DNA of 64,000 bases from Acinetobacter sp. TGL-Y2 (GCF_001612555.1 NZ_CP015110.1:806001-870000); one strand, 5' to 3'; shown: positions 8,181 through 18,052, numbered from the stretch's first letter. The notes: generated by a model from the letters alone, not told the origin. Numbers and translations are program-made.

Positions 8181-9175
8181 TAGCTGGATTTAAATTTTAA
8201 GCTACATTGCCTTCAAGCCTAAATCGAGCGCTTCTTCTATGTTTTTGTCAAAACGGACAGCGATACTTTTAACTTTGGATTTTAGCACTGACCATGCTTT
8301 TTCAATTGGATTTAAATCTGGACTGTAAGCAGGCAAGTACATGATTCTACAGTTAAAGTCTTTGGCTAGTTTTTTGATATCTCCGTTCTTATGAATCGAA
8401 GCGTTATCTAGAATCAGCAGATGTCTTTTGGTCTTATCTTGATTATCTTTGGTTAAATTTTCAAGTAGATATCTCAACCATCCCGTGAACATTGCTCGAT
8501 CGCATGAACCTTGAAAAATCAAAGGGTAAAGGAACTGATACGCTGAATTAGACCTCACAGCACTGATGATACTTAATCTTTTACCATGACCACCCAATTT
8601 TAAAGCAGCGCAACGACTGCCTAGTTTAGACCAACCATATTGCGCTGTATCTGTGGTGTTTATCCCAGACTCATCAATATAAAGAATCTGATCTTCCCCA
8701 AACGCCTCTTTCCATTGCGGAAGAAACCAGTTGAATACAGCCCTTGTTATTTTGTCGGCTTGCTTATAGAGAAAACTCTTTTTTTACGTGTCCAACCAAG
8801 TCTATGAATGGCTTTTAACAGGGTTGAGTAAAGGATTGGATACCCAAACTTTTGTTCAAATAAAGGGATGAGATCTTTCACTTGAGAAAATTCAGTAGTT
8901 TCAATAAAGTGTTTGAAAGCATCCATATCCTTGATTTTAGTGGGTCGACCTGCATTGATTTTAGGCTGTTTCAATTCTCCAGTGGTGTTTTGAAGAAGAA
9001 TCCAATCATCCAAAGTGGTTCTAGATATTTTAAAGGTTTTACATGTATATGATTTGTGATTATTTTCTTCATAAAACTGCATGACTTTTTCACGTAAATC
9101 CACTGAATATACTTTAGGCATGATCTTGAACAAATTAATTTTTTATCATTGTATCCTAAAATAAGATTGCAGCTA
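8181..9175 (-). mobile_element. IS630-family insertion sequence, copy A
   Basis: A 995-bp element with short terminal repeats (TAGCTG at the left end, CAGCTA at the right), flanked by the TA duplication (8179-8180 and 9176-9177) typical of IS630/Tc1 elements. It encodes a two-frame transposase on the minus strand. Copy B at 12215-13209 has the same length and the opposite orientation. Confidence 0.9.
8202..9121 (-). CDS. IS630-family transposase, expressed by -1 frameshift
   Basis: The first frame starts at MPKVYSVDLREKVMQFYEEN (ATG about 9121) and covers the HTH DNA-binding half, ending in SISKPTK at 8747. The second frame continues from there to 8202 without a start codon, carrying the DDE catalytic part: LYIDESGINTT, HLLILDNASIHK and SPDLNPIEKAW. 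The frames join by a -1 slip at an ACAAAAT stretch next to the first stop, giving a single ~306-residue protein. Such programmed frameshifts are common in this family. No other stops are seen, so copy A may be active and could have supplied copy B. Confidence 0.85.
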
Positions 9176-9729
9176 TACAACTTGTCGAATATATTAATGC
9201 TCAGCCTGTAAATACAGTCCAATCTTTAGATATTTTTGGTCATGGATCTCAATCAGCTCTTTATTCTGTGATAGGTGCTTCAATGAATAAATCAATGAGC
9301 TACGAACATGCTCAAGATAATAATTTAGTTTCAAATATTTACCTTGATTCTTCAACTAAATTCTCTAAATATAGTTTGTTCGGTGGTGCAAATTGGAGTA
9401 ATTGTCCTATTTTATCTGATATTAATTTTAATGTTTTTACTAATGAATCTAAAATTGAGATACATGGGTGTAATACAGCAATTGATGGGGATGAAGACTC
9501 TTTTAGTGCGGTTCTTTCTTCACACCTGTTTAAAGCAGGAAAAAAGAAAAGTATTGTTATTGGTCATACTGACTTCACTACCCCAAATCGAGGAAATACA
9601 AAGGAAATAACTAAACAAGACTATCGGCATGGACAACGTGCTATTTTTTATAACGGCAAGCTTAGATATAAAACACGTGCTGAAGGTCGTATATCTGTTT
9701 CTTTAATTAAGAAGATTATGGGAAGTTAA

Positions 9730-10062
9730 ATGGAAAATTACGGTTTTTGGATTACAGTTTATTCATGTGTTTTTTCAATTTTAATCGCTTCTTTAAGCTT
9801 AAATTCTGTATTTTTTATAAAGGATAAAATCGATAAGATCTTAGCATTTATAAGTTTCACTGGCTTGTATTCACTAATTTTAAGCTATTTCTTTGATAAA
9901 GCTTGGCTAGGCTACTTAGAGCAAGAATTTTTATATAAATTTATATATGAGGGCTTTAGTTCACATATCTTTCATGGGAATTTCTATCTACTTTTTTCAT
10001 TAATTATTTTCATTGTACTTTTGATTAGATTATTTATGAATCGAAAAAAGATTAACAAGTGA
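9730..10062 (+). CDS. Small membrane protein, candidate immunity protein
   Basis: A 110-residue protein with three predicted membrane segments (about residues 7-29, 37-55 and 83-103) and a basic C-terminal tail (NRKKINK). Its ATG follows the effector stop without any gap. Position right after a PAAR-linked effector is where type VI immunity genes usually lie, and a membrane location would suit an effector acting in the periplasm or membrane. No family is recognised, so the immunity role is inferred from position only. Confidence 0.6.
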   Translation: MENYGFWITVYSCVFSILIASLSLNSVFFIKDKIDKILAFISFTGLYSLILSYFFDKAWLGYLEQEFLYKFIYEGFSSHIFHGNFYLLFSLIIFIVLLIRLFMNRKKINK

Positions 10063-10086
10063 AATTGTATAATTAAAGAGATCAAT

Positions 10087-10302
10087 ATGTTCAAAAAAAT
10101 AAGTATTTATTTTTTGAGTATCATCTTATTTTCAATTGTCTTTTGGACTTTGATTAGATCCTCAAGTGATCTAATTTTTTCTACAAATGCAGGCTTAGAT
10201 GGGGAACCTCATAAAGCTAAATATATCTTTGGAGGTTGGTTTGCTTTACTTTTGACTGGCCTTATTTTGAGCTTAGTTTATTTACCTAAAGGAAGAAAAT
10301 AA
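10087..10302 (+). CDS. Small membrane protein of unknown function
   Basis: A 71-residue protein with two membrane segments (residues 6-24 and about 49-66) separated by a hydrophilic loop (STNAGLDGEPHKAKYIFGG). It lies 24 bases after the candidate immunity gene, in the same direction, and ends right before the left end of an IS5-family element. It may be a second immunity or accessory protein. No family is recognised. Confidence 0.5.
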   Translation: MFKKISIYFLSIILFSIVFWTLIRSSSDLIFSTNAGLDGEPHKAKYIFGGWFALLLTGLILSLVYLPKGRK

Positions 10303-10303
10303 A

Positions 10304-11219
10304 AGATCTCTTTCATAAATCAAAAAATAATCAATCTTTTGCCGATTATTTGTACCAAAGCCTCTTCAATAATCATGCATAATCTTTGAATGAAATACAT
10401 CGATTCAAAAAAGCTTTCTGAAACACAGTTCAAGCGATATACAGGCATCTCATGGTCAACCTTTTATTTAATGGTTGAGCAACTTAATATGCATGTTCCT
10501 GCCAAAGGCAGACCACCTAAATTGAGCATAGAAGATCAAATCCTTCTATGCTTAAGTTATTGGCGTGAATACCGAACATTGTTCCATGTCGCAACAAGTT
10601 ATGGTGTTTCAGAGCCTACAGCTTCAAGAATCGTCCGCCACGTAGAGGACTGCCTCATCAAGTCGAATTTATTTAATTTACCAAAGGATTTGCCAGAAGG
10701 CGAAGGCATTGATTGGAATGTGGTGATCGTAGATGCCACAGAAATTACAATACAAAGGCCTAAAAAAACAGAAGAAAAGCTATAGTGGGAAGAAGAAGGC
10801 ACATACTTTCAAAGTTCAAGCCATCATTCATTATAAGACTCAGAAAATTCTAAGTTTATGCACGAGTCGTGGTGCTGTACATGATTTTGAACTCTTCAAA
10901 CGTAACTTGAATCAGATTCCTATAGGTGCCTTCATTCTTGCAGATAAAGGCTATCAAGGGATTTATGCAGTATATGCGAATAGCCTATTGCCATTAAAAG
11001 CAAAAAAGCGCTGCAAACTGGATCCTGAGCTAAAAATGTATAATCAAGAAATCAATAAAAGGAGAATTGGCATTGAGCATATATTTGGTAGTTTGAAAAC
11101 TTTCAAAATTCTTGCTGAGCGATATCGTAACCGTGGAAAAAGACTGGGCTTAAGATTCAATTTAATTGCTGGAATTTACAACATGGAGCTGAATAAAAAA
11201 TGACTTATGAAAGAAGTCT
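10304..11219 (+). mobile_element. IS5-family (IS427-like) insertion sequence
   Basis: A ~916-bp element with imperfect terminal repeats, AGATCTCTTTCATAAATCA on the left and AGACTTCTTTCATAAGTCA on the right (reverse strand). AAA flanks both ends and may be the target duplication, but the exact edge is uncertain by a base or two. It carries a two-frame transposase. It lies among the small membrane genes downstream of the PAAR module. Confidence 0.82.
10390..11203 (+). CDS. IS5-family transposase, two frames joined by -1 frameshift
   Basis: The first frame (10390-10785) has an HTH-like N-terminal part (LFHVATSYGVSEPTASRIVRH) and the first catalytic Asp in VIVDATEITIQRP. The second frame (to 11203) carries LADKGYQG and RRIGIEHIFGSLK, giving the second Asp and the Glu. 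A run of seven A residues in CCTAAAAAAACAG (about 10760) is a classic -1 slippery site and joins the frames as RPKKQKKSYSGKKK. The fused product is about 270 residues, normal for the IS427 group. No other disruption is seen. Confidence 0.85.
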
Positions 11220-11262
11220 AAAGAATCCCCAACTTAAAAATAGCTCAACCTTATTAATAATT

Positions 11263-11631
11263 ATGAAAAATATCGGATGGATTGTACTTTATACTCAACT
11301 CCTAATAGGTCTTATCTATTCTTATAGCTATTTCCATAGACACCTAATAGTAAACAAGGTTTTATTGTTTTGTGTGGCTGTTGTTGGCCTATCAAATCTA
11401 TTGTTCTTTTTGTTCAGTAAAATTAAATATTTTTCTATCAGATCTTTCTTATCTATCATCATTTCGTCAGTTGTATTAACTGTTCTTTTCACTATATTGA
11501 ACCGTGATTCTGTTCAATTTGAAGCAATAGATCTTGTTCTTATTTCATTATATTTAGTTTTGAGACTACTATTATTCATAACAACACCTATAGCTATGCT
11601 TATCGAAGCTTATCTTCGGTATAGAAAATAA
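11263..11631 (+). CDS. Small four-segment membrane protein of unknown function
   Basis: A 122-residue hydrophobic protein with about four membrane segments (residues 5-22, 31-50, 60-80 and 92-115) and a basic tail (YLRYRK). The ATG at 11263 is preferred over a longer frame that would begin inside the IS5 end. It continues the series of small membrane genes downstream of the PAAR effector, now separated by the IS, so it may have been part of the same immunity array. No family is recognised. Confidence 0.5.
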   Translation: MKNIGWIVLYTQLLIGLIYSYSYFHRHLIVNKVLLFCVAVVGLSNLLFFLFSKIKYFSIRSFLSIIISSVVLTVLFTILNRDSVQFEAIDLVLISLYLVLRLLLFITTPIAMLIEAYLRYRK

Positions 11632-12214
11632 CAAGTCCATCCGTTAAAAACCCATCAAACCGCTACACAGGCAATATTGAAAATAAAGCGGTGAGGGTGC
11701 TAGAGATAGCCGAAAATAGCTAAAAAGAATCAAAATAAGCATAAAAATAATAAGAAAACAGTAATGAAATATGCATTAAAACCTTATAAAAACGTGCATT
11801 CAAAAAGTCATTACCTTGATAGATAAGGCTTATAGCTAGTCAAGAGCCTTAATTTTTAATTAAACGCATGTAAAAATGTGTCTAAGAGGTCGGTCATTCA
11901 GCATTAAACGCTAAATATTTGAATATCCCCCCATAGTGTTTAGAGCTTGTACCATTAATTTTTAATTAAAGTCTATTAGTCTCTGATGGTGACCACCGAA
12001 TCAGCGTACATAAGCTCAAGTAAATACCTTCTTTTTAACGATCAATTCTTATAAAAATAAGCCTAGCAACAAGTAATTTGTATCCCTGTGTGTATCCCTT
12101 ATTTTTATTATATCATTTTTTGTTTAAATAACAGTTGTTTATAAATCCAGTTCAATTGACGCCATAAGTGGAAAGGCTTAAACTGTAATGGTTTAAGCCT
12201 TTTTTTATGCCTTA
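11632..12214. other. Non-coding stretch with short direct repeats
   Basis: No gene is seen. TTAATTTTTAATTAAA occurs at 11849-11864 and 11955-11970. TGTATCCC occurs twice within 12080-12098. The stretch ends in a strong terminator hairpin and then the IS630 copy B target. It may be an old island edge, but no integrase or tRNA gene is visible. Confidence 0.4.
12174..12207 (+). terminator. Rho-independent terminator
   Basis: A perfect 10-bp stem, AGGCTTAAAC and GTTTAAGCCT, with a 7-base loop, is followed by seven T residues. It lies just left of the IS630 copy B. Confidence 0.8.
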
Positions 12215-13209
12215 TAGCTGCAATCCTATTTTAGGATACAATGATTAAAAATTCATTTGATCAAGATTATGCCTGAAATATATTTAGTGGATTTACGTGA
12301 AAAAGTCATGTAGTTTTATCAAGAAAACAATCACAAATCATACACATGTAAAACTTTCAAAATATCTAGGACCACTTTAGATGACTGGATGCTTCTTCAG
12401 AACACTACTGGAGAATTGAAACAGCCTAAAATCAATGCAGGTCGACCCACTAAAATCAAGGATATGGACGTTTTCAAACACTTTGTTCAAACTACTGAAT
12501 TTTCTCAAGTGAAAGATCTCATTCCTTTATTTGAACAAAAGTTTGGGTATCCAATCCTTTACTCAACCCTATTAAAAGCCATTCATAGGCTTGGTTGGAC
12601 ACGTAAAAAAAGAGTTTTCTCTATAAGCAAGCCGATAAAATAACAAGGGCTGTATTCAACTGGTTTCTTCCGCAATGGAAAGAGGAGTTTGGATAAGATC
12701 AGATTCTTTATATTGATGAATCTGGAATAAACACCACAGATACAGCGCAATGTGGTTGGTCTAGACTAGGCAGTCGTTGCCCTGCTTTAAAATTGGGTGG
12801 TCATGGGAAAAGATTAAGTATCATCAGTGCTGTGAGGTCTAATTCGGCATATGAGTTCCTTTACCCTTTGGTTTTTTCAAGATTCATGCGATCGAGCAAT
12901 GTTCACGGGATGGCTGAGATATCTACTTGAAAATTTAACTAAAATAATCAGGATAAGACCAAGAGGCATCTGCTGATTCTAGATAACGCTTCGATTCATA
13001 AGAATGGGAATATCAAAAAACCAGCCACAGACTTTAACTGTAGAATCATGTGCTTGCCTGCTTACAGTCCAGACTTAAACCCAATTGAAAAAGCATGGTC
13101 AGTGCTAAAATCCAAAGTCAAAAATATCGCTGTCCGGTTAGACAAAACGATAGAAGAAGCACTCGATTTGGGTTTGAAGGAAATGTAGCTTAAAATTTAA
13201 ATCTAGCTA
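12215..13209 (+). mobile_element. IS630-family insertion sequence, copy B (decayed)
   Basis: A 995-bp element with the same ends as copy A, but with the transposase on the plus strand. TA duplications are at 12213-12214 and 13210-13211. It is the last mobile element before the siderophore operon, and its right end is about 90 bases left of the Fur-box-like site. Confidence 0.88.
12270..13187 (+). pseudogene. IS630-family transposase, inactivated
   Basis: This corresponds to the intact transposase of copy A, but a TAG at about 12311 replaces a Gln codon (DLREKVM then stop), and a TAA near 12692 breaks the second half before the YIDESGINTT motif. Small indels are also likely near 12870 and 12945. 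The catalytic remnants YIDESGINTT, LLILDNASIHK and SPDLNPIEKAW are still readable in fragments. It cannot make a transposase, but its ends could be mobilised by copy A. Confidence 0.85.
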
Positions 13210-13301
13210 TATCTAGTACGGTTACAGGTGTTCAAACCAATCATAGGGCTGCTAGCACAGTGGTTAGCATTGGTTTTATTCCGATATTATTTATAAATGT
13301 A

Positions 13302-13320
13302 AATAATAGTGATTATCATT
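13302..13320. promoter_or_regulatory. Fur-box-like site upstream of the siderophore operon
   Basis: AATAATAGTGATTATCATT matches about 13 of 19 positions of the classical Fur consensus (GATAATGATAATCATTATC). It lies about 70 bases before the first synthetase gene, the expected place for iron repression of siderophore synthesis. Confidence 0.7.
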
Positions 13321-13388
13321 TACATTTGGTGTGTGGAGGTATATCTTACATATCACACTATTTTTACTGAATAGATAAAGTGATAAAG

Positions 13389-15179
13389 ATGAAATCAATT
13401 ACAGATCAGATTGCGTTACAACATTTAATTAATTCGTATTTACAAGAAACAGGAAATGGATATTTCATCTCTGTAGCAGAACAACCTCAGCAGTTGCAAG
13501 AAAAGAGTCAAGGCAAAGTATTAGTGTGTATTCCGTTAGATACAATCGCTGGATATATATATGTGCCTCTTGAATATGTAAGTAAAGTTGGACGACATCG
13601 TTTTGCAGCTTTGCCGTGGGTTGAACAAAAAGGAGAGCTTATAAAAATTAGCGCCGTGAATTTAGCTGCAAATTTGTTAGAAAATTTGATCGCGCAAGAA
13701 AATGGAAAACAATTAGATACGTCATCACTACTGGAAAGCTGGATTCAAAGTCGTCGAGCCTTAGAGCAGTTTTTGAATCATCGAGAAGATCATATAGATG
13801 AAGTCGTGGCCTTTAAGCAAAACTTTATTCAGAGCGAACAAGCACTTGTACTTGGACATAGTATGCATCCCTCTCCAAAGAGTCGTCAGGGTTTTGTGCA
13901 AAATGATTGGCAGACTTATTCTCCAGAAACAAAAATAGCTTTTAAAATGCATTTTTTATATGTACATCCTGATCATGTGGTACATGACAATGCCCATAAT
14001 TTGCATATTCCAAGCCAATTTAAACAGGATTTAGCCCCATTTTTTAATGCTTATCATCGTGCAAAAATGGCTGAACATCCTGATTATGCTTTATTGCCTT
14101 TGCATCCATGGCAGGCCAGATATTTAAAAGATAAAGATTGGTATCAACAGCTTTTACACGAAGGCAAACTGATTGATTTTGGTGCATTAGGATGGGAGAT
14201 GAAAGCTACAACATCAGTGCGAACTTTATATAGTGAACAGGCACCTTGGATGTTTAAAGCTTCAATGACTGTCGCTGTGACCAATTCAATTCGAGTGAAT
14301 CTTTATAAAGAATGTCATCGAGGATTACTCAGTTACCAATTGTGGAACGATAACTGTCTTGCAGATTTTAGACAGCGCAATCCACATTTAAAAACCATGA
14401 GTGACCCAGCCTGGATTGCACTAAAAGTGAATGGACAGGTCTTAGACGAAACGATTTGTATTTTGCGTGAAAATCCCTTTAAGCAAAAAGACGATGTGAC
14501 TTGTATCGCATCATTGTGTCAAGATCATCCATTTGAATTTAAAAATCGTTTTAGTGAAATTTTTACCACTATTTCACAGCAAACGGGCCAAAACAAATCT
14601 GATGTTGCTTTACAGTGGTTTAAGCGTTTCTTAGAGATTACGATTTTACCACTCATGGAGTTGTATCATGAATTTGGTATGGCATTTGAAGCCCATCAAC
14701 AAAATACTTTAATTGAACTTGAAGGGGGAATGCCGAAAAAAGTTTGGTTTAGAGATAATCAAGGTTTTTACTATATTGAAGAATTGGCCAGTGAAATTTT
14801 AGAACGTTTTCCAACATTGGCAACGGATGGTCAAGCAGTATGTCCATTATCACTTGTAGATGAGCGTTTCCGTTATTATTTTATTGGTAATACATTGTTT
14901 GGGTTGATTAATGCCATAGGTATTACGGGTGTAGTCAAAGAACAACAACTGCTTGAAATGCTCCGGTCATATCTGCTTCAGGCCTATAAAAAATATCCAC
15001 AAAGCAATTTATTAAAAACTGTTTTACATCAGGATACTTTTCCATATAAAGGTAACTTGATGACGCGGTTGTATGAATTGGATGAATTACAAGCGCATAT
15101 TTCACAGCAATCTATTTATATCAACCTCAAGAACCCGCTGTACGTTAAACAAACGATAGGGGAGGTTGAATATGCTTGA
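13389..15179 (+). CDS. IucA/IucC-family siderophore synthetase 1
   Basis: A 596-residue NRPS-independent siderophore synthetase, which adenylates a carboxylate such as citrate and joins it to an amine or hydroxylamine. The ATP-site signature appears as GHSMHPSPKSRQGF near residue 160, and the C-terminal FhuF-like part has FEAHQQN and WFRDNQGF. Full family length. An in-frame GTG at 13380 is an alternative start. First gene of the operon behind a Fur-like box; its last codons overlap the N-hydroxylase gene by 8 bases, indicating coupling. Gene content matches the baumannoferrin locus described in A. baumannii. Which bond this particular synthetase makes cannot be told from sequence. Confidence 0.9.
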   Translation: MKSITDQIALQHLINSYLQETGNGYFISVAEQPQQLQEKSQGKVLVCIPLDTIAGYIYVPLEYVSKVGRHRFAALPWVEQKGELIKISAVNLAANLLENLIAQENGKQLDTSSLLESWIQSRRALEQFLNHREDHIDEVVAFKQNFIQSEQALVLGHSMHPSPKSRQGFVQNDWQTYSPETKIAFKMHFLYVHPDHVVHDNAHNLHIPSQFKQDLAPFFNAYHRAKMAEHPDYALLPLHPWQARYLKDKDWYQQLLHEGKLIDFGALGWEMKATTSVRTLYSEQAPWMFKASMTVAVTNSIRVNLYKECHRGLLSYQLWNDNCLADFRQRNPHLKTMSDPAWIALKVNGQVLDETICILRENPFKQKDDVTCIASLCQDHPFEFKNRFSEIFTTISQQTGQNKSDVALQWFKRFLEITILPLMELYHEFGMAFEAHQQNTLIELEGGMPKKVWFRDNQGFYYIEELASEILERFPTLATDGQAVCPLSLVDERFRYYFIGNTLFGLINAIGITGVVKEQQLLEMLRSYLLQAYKKYPQSNLLKTVLHQDTFPYKGNLMTRLYELDELQAHISQQSIYINLKNPLYVKQTIGEVEYA

Positions 15180-16578
15180 TTTTATTGGTATTGGCTTGGG
15201 GCCATTTAATTTAAGTCTGGCTGCATTGCTCAATCAAAATACTTCACTCAAATATCAATTTTTTGATAAACGTCAGAATTTTGATTGGCATGCTGGAATA
15301 CAACTGCCCAATGCCATGATGCAAGTGCCATTTATGGCAGATTTAGTCAGTATGGTCGAGCCGACAAGCCCATATAGTTTTTTAAATTATTTAAAAGCTC
15401 AGCAACGATTATATAAGTTTTATTTTCGGGAAAGTTTATATATTCCGCGTCAAGAATATAATCATTATTGTCAGTGGGTGGTTCAGCAATTACATCATTT
15501 ACAGTTTGGAAGCCGAGTAACGGACATTGCACCTATTTCGGGTGGTTTTCAAGTGATTACCGAGCAAGAAGGTCGTTTGTCTGTTCATCAAACCCGAAAA
15601 CTAGTGCTAGGAATGGGAACAATACCCAAGTTACCAGAACCATTACAAATAATTGCTAAGCAAAATAGGCAGTGTTTGCATTCTTCAAATTATCTCCATC
15701 AATGTGATGAGCATTTATCTGGCCATGTTGTGTTGATCGGTTCTGGACAATCTGCTGCTGAAATATTTATCGATTTATTTGATCGACAAATCAATTCTGA
15801 AACGGGAAAACCCAAATTTCATTTATATTGGTTGACGCGTTCGGCAGGATTTTTCCCGATGGAAAACACCCCATTAGGTTTGGAAAGTTTTAGTCCAGAT
15901 TATATGTCCTACTTTTATCATTTACCCAAAAATTTAAAAGAGACCTTGCCGACTACGCAAGCCAATTTATACAAAGGCATTAGCGCTAAAACCATTCGTG
16001 ATATTTATGAGCGTCTTTATCATCGAAGCATTGGAGCAGTAGATACGCATGTCACCATGGCGGGTCATTATCAACTTGAAAGTGCAGAAGTGATCAATGG
16101 AAAGAATATTCAGCTCAAATTTTTTCAAACACAGCAGCAGCAGAATTTGCATATTCAAGCAAGTACGGTGATTGCTGCGACTGGTTATCAATATCCTTCT
16201 TTAGATTTGTTAAATAAGTTAAGTCCCAACATTGTTTTAGACACACAGAAGCATTGGCATATTAATGAGAACTATAAGTTGAACTATCAAGCCGATGGCG
16301 AAATTTATGTCCAAAATACGGACTTGTTTCATCACGGCGTAGGCACGCCAGATTTGGGTTTAGGTGCTTTTCGTTCTGCAAAAATCGCCAATCAAATTTT
16401 AGGTGAGCGTTATTTTGAAATTGAAGGGCGGCAAAGTTTTCAAGATTTTCAATCTAAAGAGATTGAGCGGCCATTTTCAATAAGGGATGTCGCGAAAAGC
16501 AGCTATCGTTCAGACGGCGAGTCATCTCAAATTTCAAGAAAAAAGACTAACTTATTTCCTGAATATTTGGCGAAGTAA
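15172..16578 (+). CDS. Lysine/ornithine/diamine N-monooxygenase of siderophore synthesis
   Basis: A 468-residue flavin N-hydroxylase of the IucD/PvdA family, which makes the hydroxamate precursor by hydroxylating a primary amine (in baumannoferrin or acinetoferrin type pathways, 1,3-diaminopropane). The FAD-binding start MLDFIGIGLGPFNLSLAA and the NADPH-binding VLIGSGQSAAEIF are clear; the C-terminal TGYQYP is also typical. The ATG at 15172 has GGAGG six bases upstream and overlaps the end of synthetase 1. No diaminobutyrate aminotransferase or decarboxylase gene lies here, so the diamine must come from elsewhere in the genome. Confidence 0.92.
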   Translation: MLDFIGIGLGPFNLSLAALLNQNTSLKYQFFDKRQNFDWHAGIQLPNAMMQVPFMADLVSMVEPTSPYSFLNYLKAQQRLYKFYFRESLYIPRQEYNHYCQWVVQQLHHLQFGSRVTDIAPISGGFQVITEQEGRLSVHQTRKLVLGMGTIPKLPEPLQIIAKQNRQCLHSSNYLHQCDEHLSGHVVLIGSGQSAAEIFIDLFDRQINSETGKPKFHLYWLTRSAGFFPMENTPLGLESFSPDYMSYFYHLPKNLKETLPTTQANLYKGISAKTIRDIYERLYHRSIGAVDTHVTMAGHYQLESAEVINGKNIQLKFFQTQQQQNLHIQASTVIAATGYQYPSLDLLNKLSPNIVLDTQKHWHINENYKLNYQADGEIYVQNTDLFHHGVGTPDLGLGAFRSAKIANQILGERYFEIEGRQSFQDFQSKEIERPFSIRDVAKSSYRSDGESSQISRKKTNLFPEYLAK

Positions 16579-16592
16579 GAAAGAGAGTATAT

Positions 16593-18035
16593 ATGACTGA
16601 ACTATCCAAGTCAGAGTCTCGTACTGCTTCTGATGTTTCAATGTCACAACGTTGGGTAATGATTTCCGTTATGTTGGGAACAGGTACAGTCAGTATCAAT
16701 AATAGTAGTTTCAATCCTGCTATTCCCCAGCTTATGCAAGATTTTCATATCGCTGAAGCTACGGTCAGTTGGGTCATTGTGATCTTTCTTTTGAGCATGA
16801 GCTTAAGTTTGCTAGTGACTGGATTCTTAAGTCAGTACTTTGGTAAACGCCGTGTGTATTTATCGGCATTAAGTATTTTTATGTTGAGCTCAATCTGTGG
16901 CGTACTGGCTTCTGCTTTTGAGACTGTTTTGGTAATCCGTGCACTACAAGGTTTTTCTAGTGGACTGATGATTCCATTGTCATTAGGCATTATTTTTTCA
17001 GTCACACCGAAACAACAACGTGGCGCTGCAACAGGGCTATGGGGTGCAATGATTATGCTGACATTGGCATGTGGCCCTATGCTAGGCGCGCTCATTTTGG
17101 TGCTGTTTAATTGGCAAGCTTTATTTCTGCTGAATGTACCTCTGGCTTTGTTGGCTTTGGCTATAGGTTGGTTATATTTACCGAAACAGTCAATCGATAC
17201 GAGTTTGAAATTTGATTGGCTCGGTTTTGTGTTATTGGCAATTTCAATCGTTTCATTATTGATTGGTCTAAGCACGGTTAAACAATTACAGGATTTACAA
17301 CAACTGTCGTTCTGGTGGTTATTGGGTTTGAGTGGTTTAACAGGATTTGTTTTTTTTTGGTCAAGTCGAAAAAAAACCGATGCCATTATTACTTGGCGGT
17401 TGTTTCAAAGTCGTGAGTTTAATTACAGCCTGATGATATCAGTTGTGCATACCGTCGGTTTATTTATCAGCTTATTGCTCATACCGTTGCTTATTCAAAA
17501 TACCCTGCAGTTAAGTCCAATTTGGACCGGATTATTACTGATGAGTAGTGCATTAACCACCAGTTTATGCAGTAACTGTGCGGGTAAATATTTAGATCAG
17601 CATGGTGCAAAACAGCTGATTATTTTTGGCATCCTGCTGACTGCCATTTCTTTTATTGGACTGGGTCTAGCAGCCAATGTATCTCTCATTTTACTCATAG
17701 TGTGTATGGTCATTCATGGTCTGGGTTTTGGTTTGTCCTATATGCCTGCAACCACAGCTGGGTTAAATCACTTACATGATCCAGAACTGGTCACGCAAGC
17801 TGCAGCTGTAAATAACTTATTTCGACGTCTCAGTTCGGCTGTTGCCGTGGTGATAGCTGGACTTTATCTGCAAATTCGCACACAAATTTTTTTATCGAAT
17901 CATGAACTCCCGATTGCACAGCTATATGCAATTCGAGAGCTGTTTTTCTTCTGTGCAGGCATGACTTTATTGGCATTGCCTTATGCATGGAAATTTCCGA
18001 ACCATAAACAGCCAAAGCTTCATATTGAACATTAA
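16593..18035 (+). CDS. MFS transporter, siderophore exporter (DHA2-like)
   Basis: A 480-residue membrane protein with about 14 hydrophobic segments, as in DHA2-type drug:proton antiporters. The motif LSQYFGKRRVYLS after the second helix is the MFS motif A. It lies 14 bases after the N-hydroxylase gene and 17 before synthetase 2, within the siderophore operon, so secretion of the finished siderophore is the most likely role. Substrate is inferred from context only. Confidence 0.87.
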   Translation: MTELSKSESRTASDVSMSQRWVMISVMLGTGTVSINNSSFNPAIPQLMQDFHIAEATVSWVIVIFLLSMSLSLLVTGFLSQYFGKRRVYLSALSIFMLSSICGVLASAFETVLVIRALQGFSSGLMIPLSLGIIFSVTPKQQRGAATGLWGAMIMLTLACGPMLGALILVLFNWQALFLLNVPLALLALAIGWLYLPKQSIDTSLKFDWLGFVLLAISIVSLLIGLSTVKQLQDLQQLSFWWLLGLSGLTGFVFFWSSRKKTDAIITWRLFQSREFNYSLMISVVHTVGLFISLLLIPLLIQNTLQLSPIWTGLLLMSSALTTSLCSNCAGKYLDQHGAKQLIIFGILLTAISFIGLGLAANVSLILLIVCMVIHGLGFGLSYMPATTAGLNHLHDPELVTQAAAVNNLFRRLSSAVAVVIAGLYLQIRTQIFLSNHELPIAQLYAIRELFFFCAGMTLLALPYAWKFPNHKQPKLHIEH

Positions 18036-18052
18036 TAATTAAGGAAAAAATA

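Larger units (their letters stand above)
7977..9729 (+). pseudogene. PAAR-linked effector candidate, split by an IS630-family element
   Basis: The coding sequence runs 7977-8180, is interrupted by the IS (8181-9175 plus a duplicated TA), and resumes at 9178-9729. Joining the parts at the TA gives one open frame of 251 codons with no stop. The start has GGAGG seven bases upstream and overlaps the PAAR stop. The protein is not recognised. It has FGHGSQ (His 90) and EIHGCNTA (Cys 166), a His/Cys pair reminiscent of caspase-like clan CD proteases, but this is only a motif-level resemblance. Without excision only the first 68 residues are made. Position between a PAAR gene and small membrane proteins supports an effector role. 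Confidence 0.72.

Noticed and set aside
12080..12098. TGTATCCC repeat as an integrase attachment site
   Set aside because: No tRNA end, integrase gene or second distant copy was seen, so it stays a short direct repeat.
8181..13209. IS630 pair as a composite transposon
   Set aside because: Each copy has its own TA duplication, which shows independent insertions; no evidence of joint movement.
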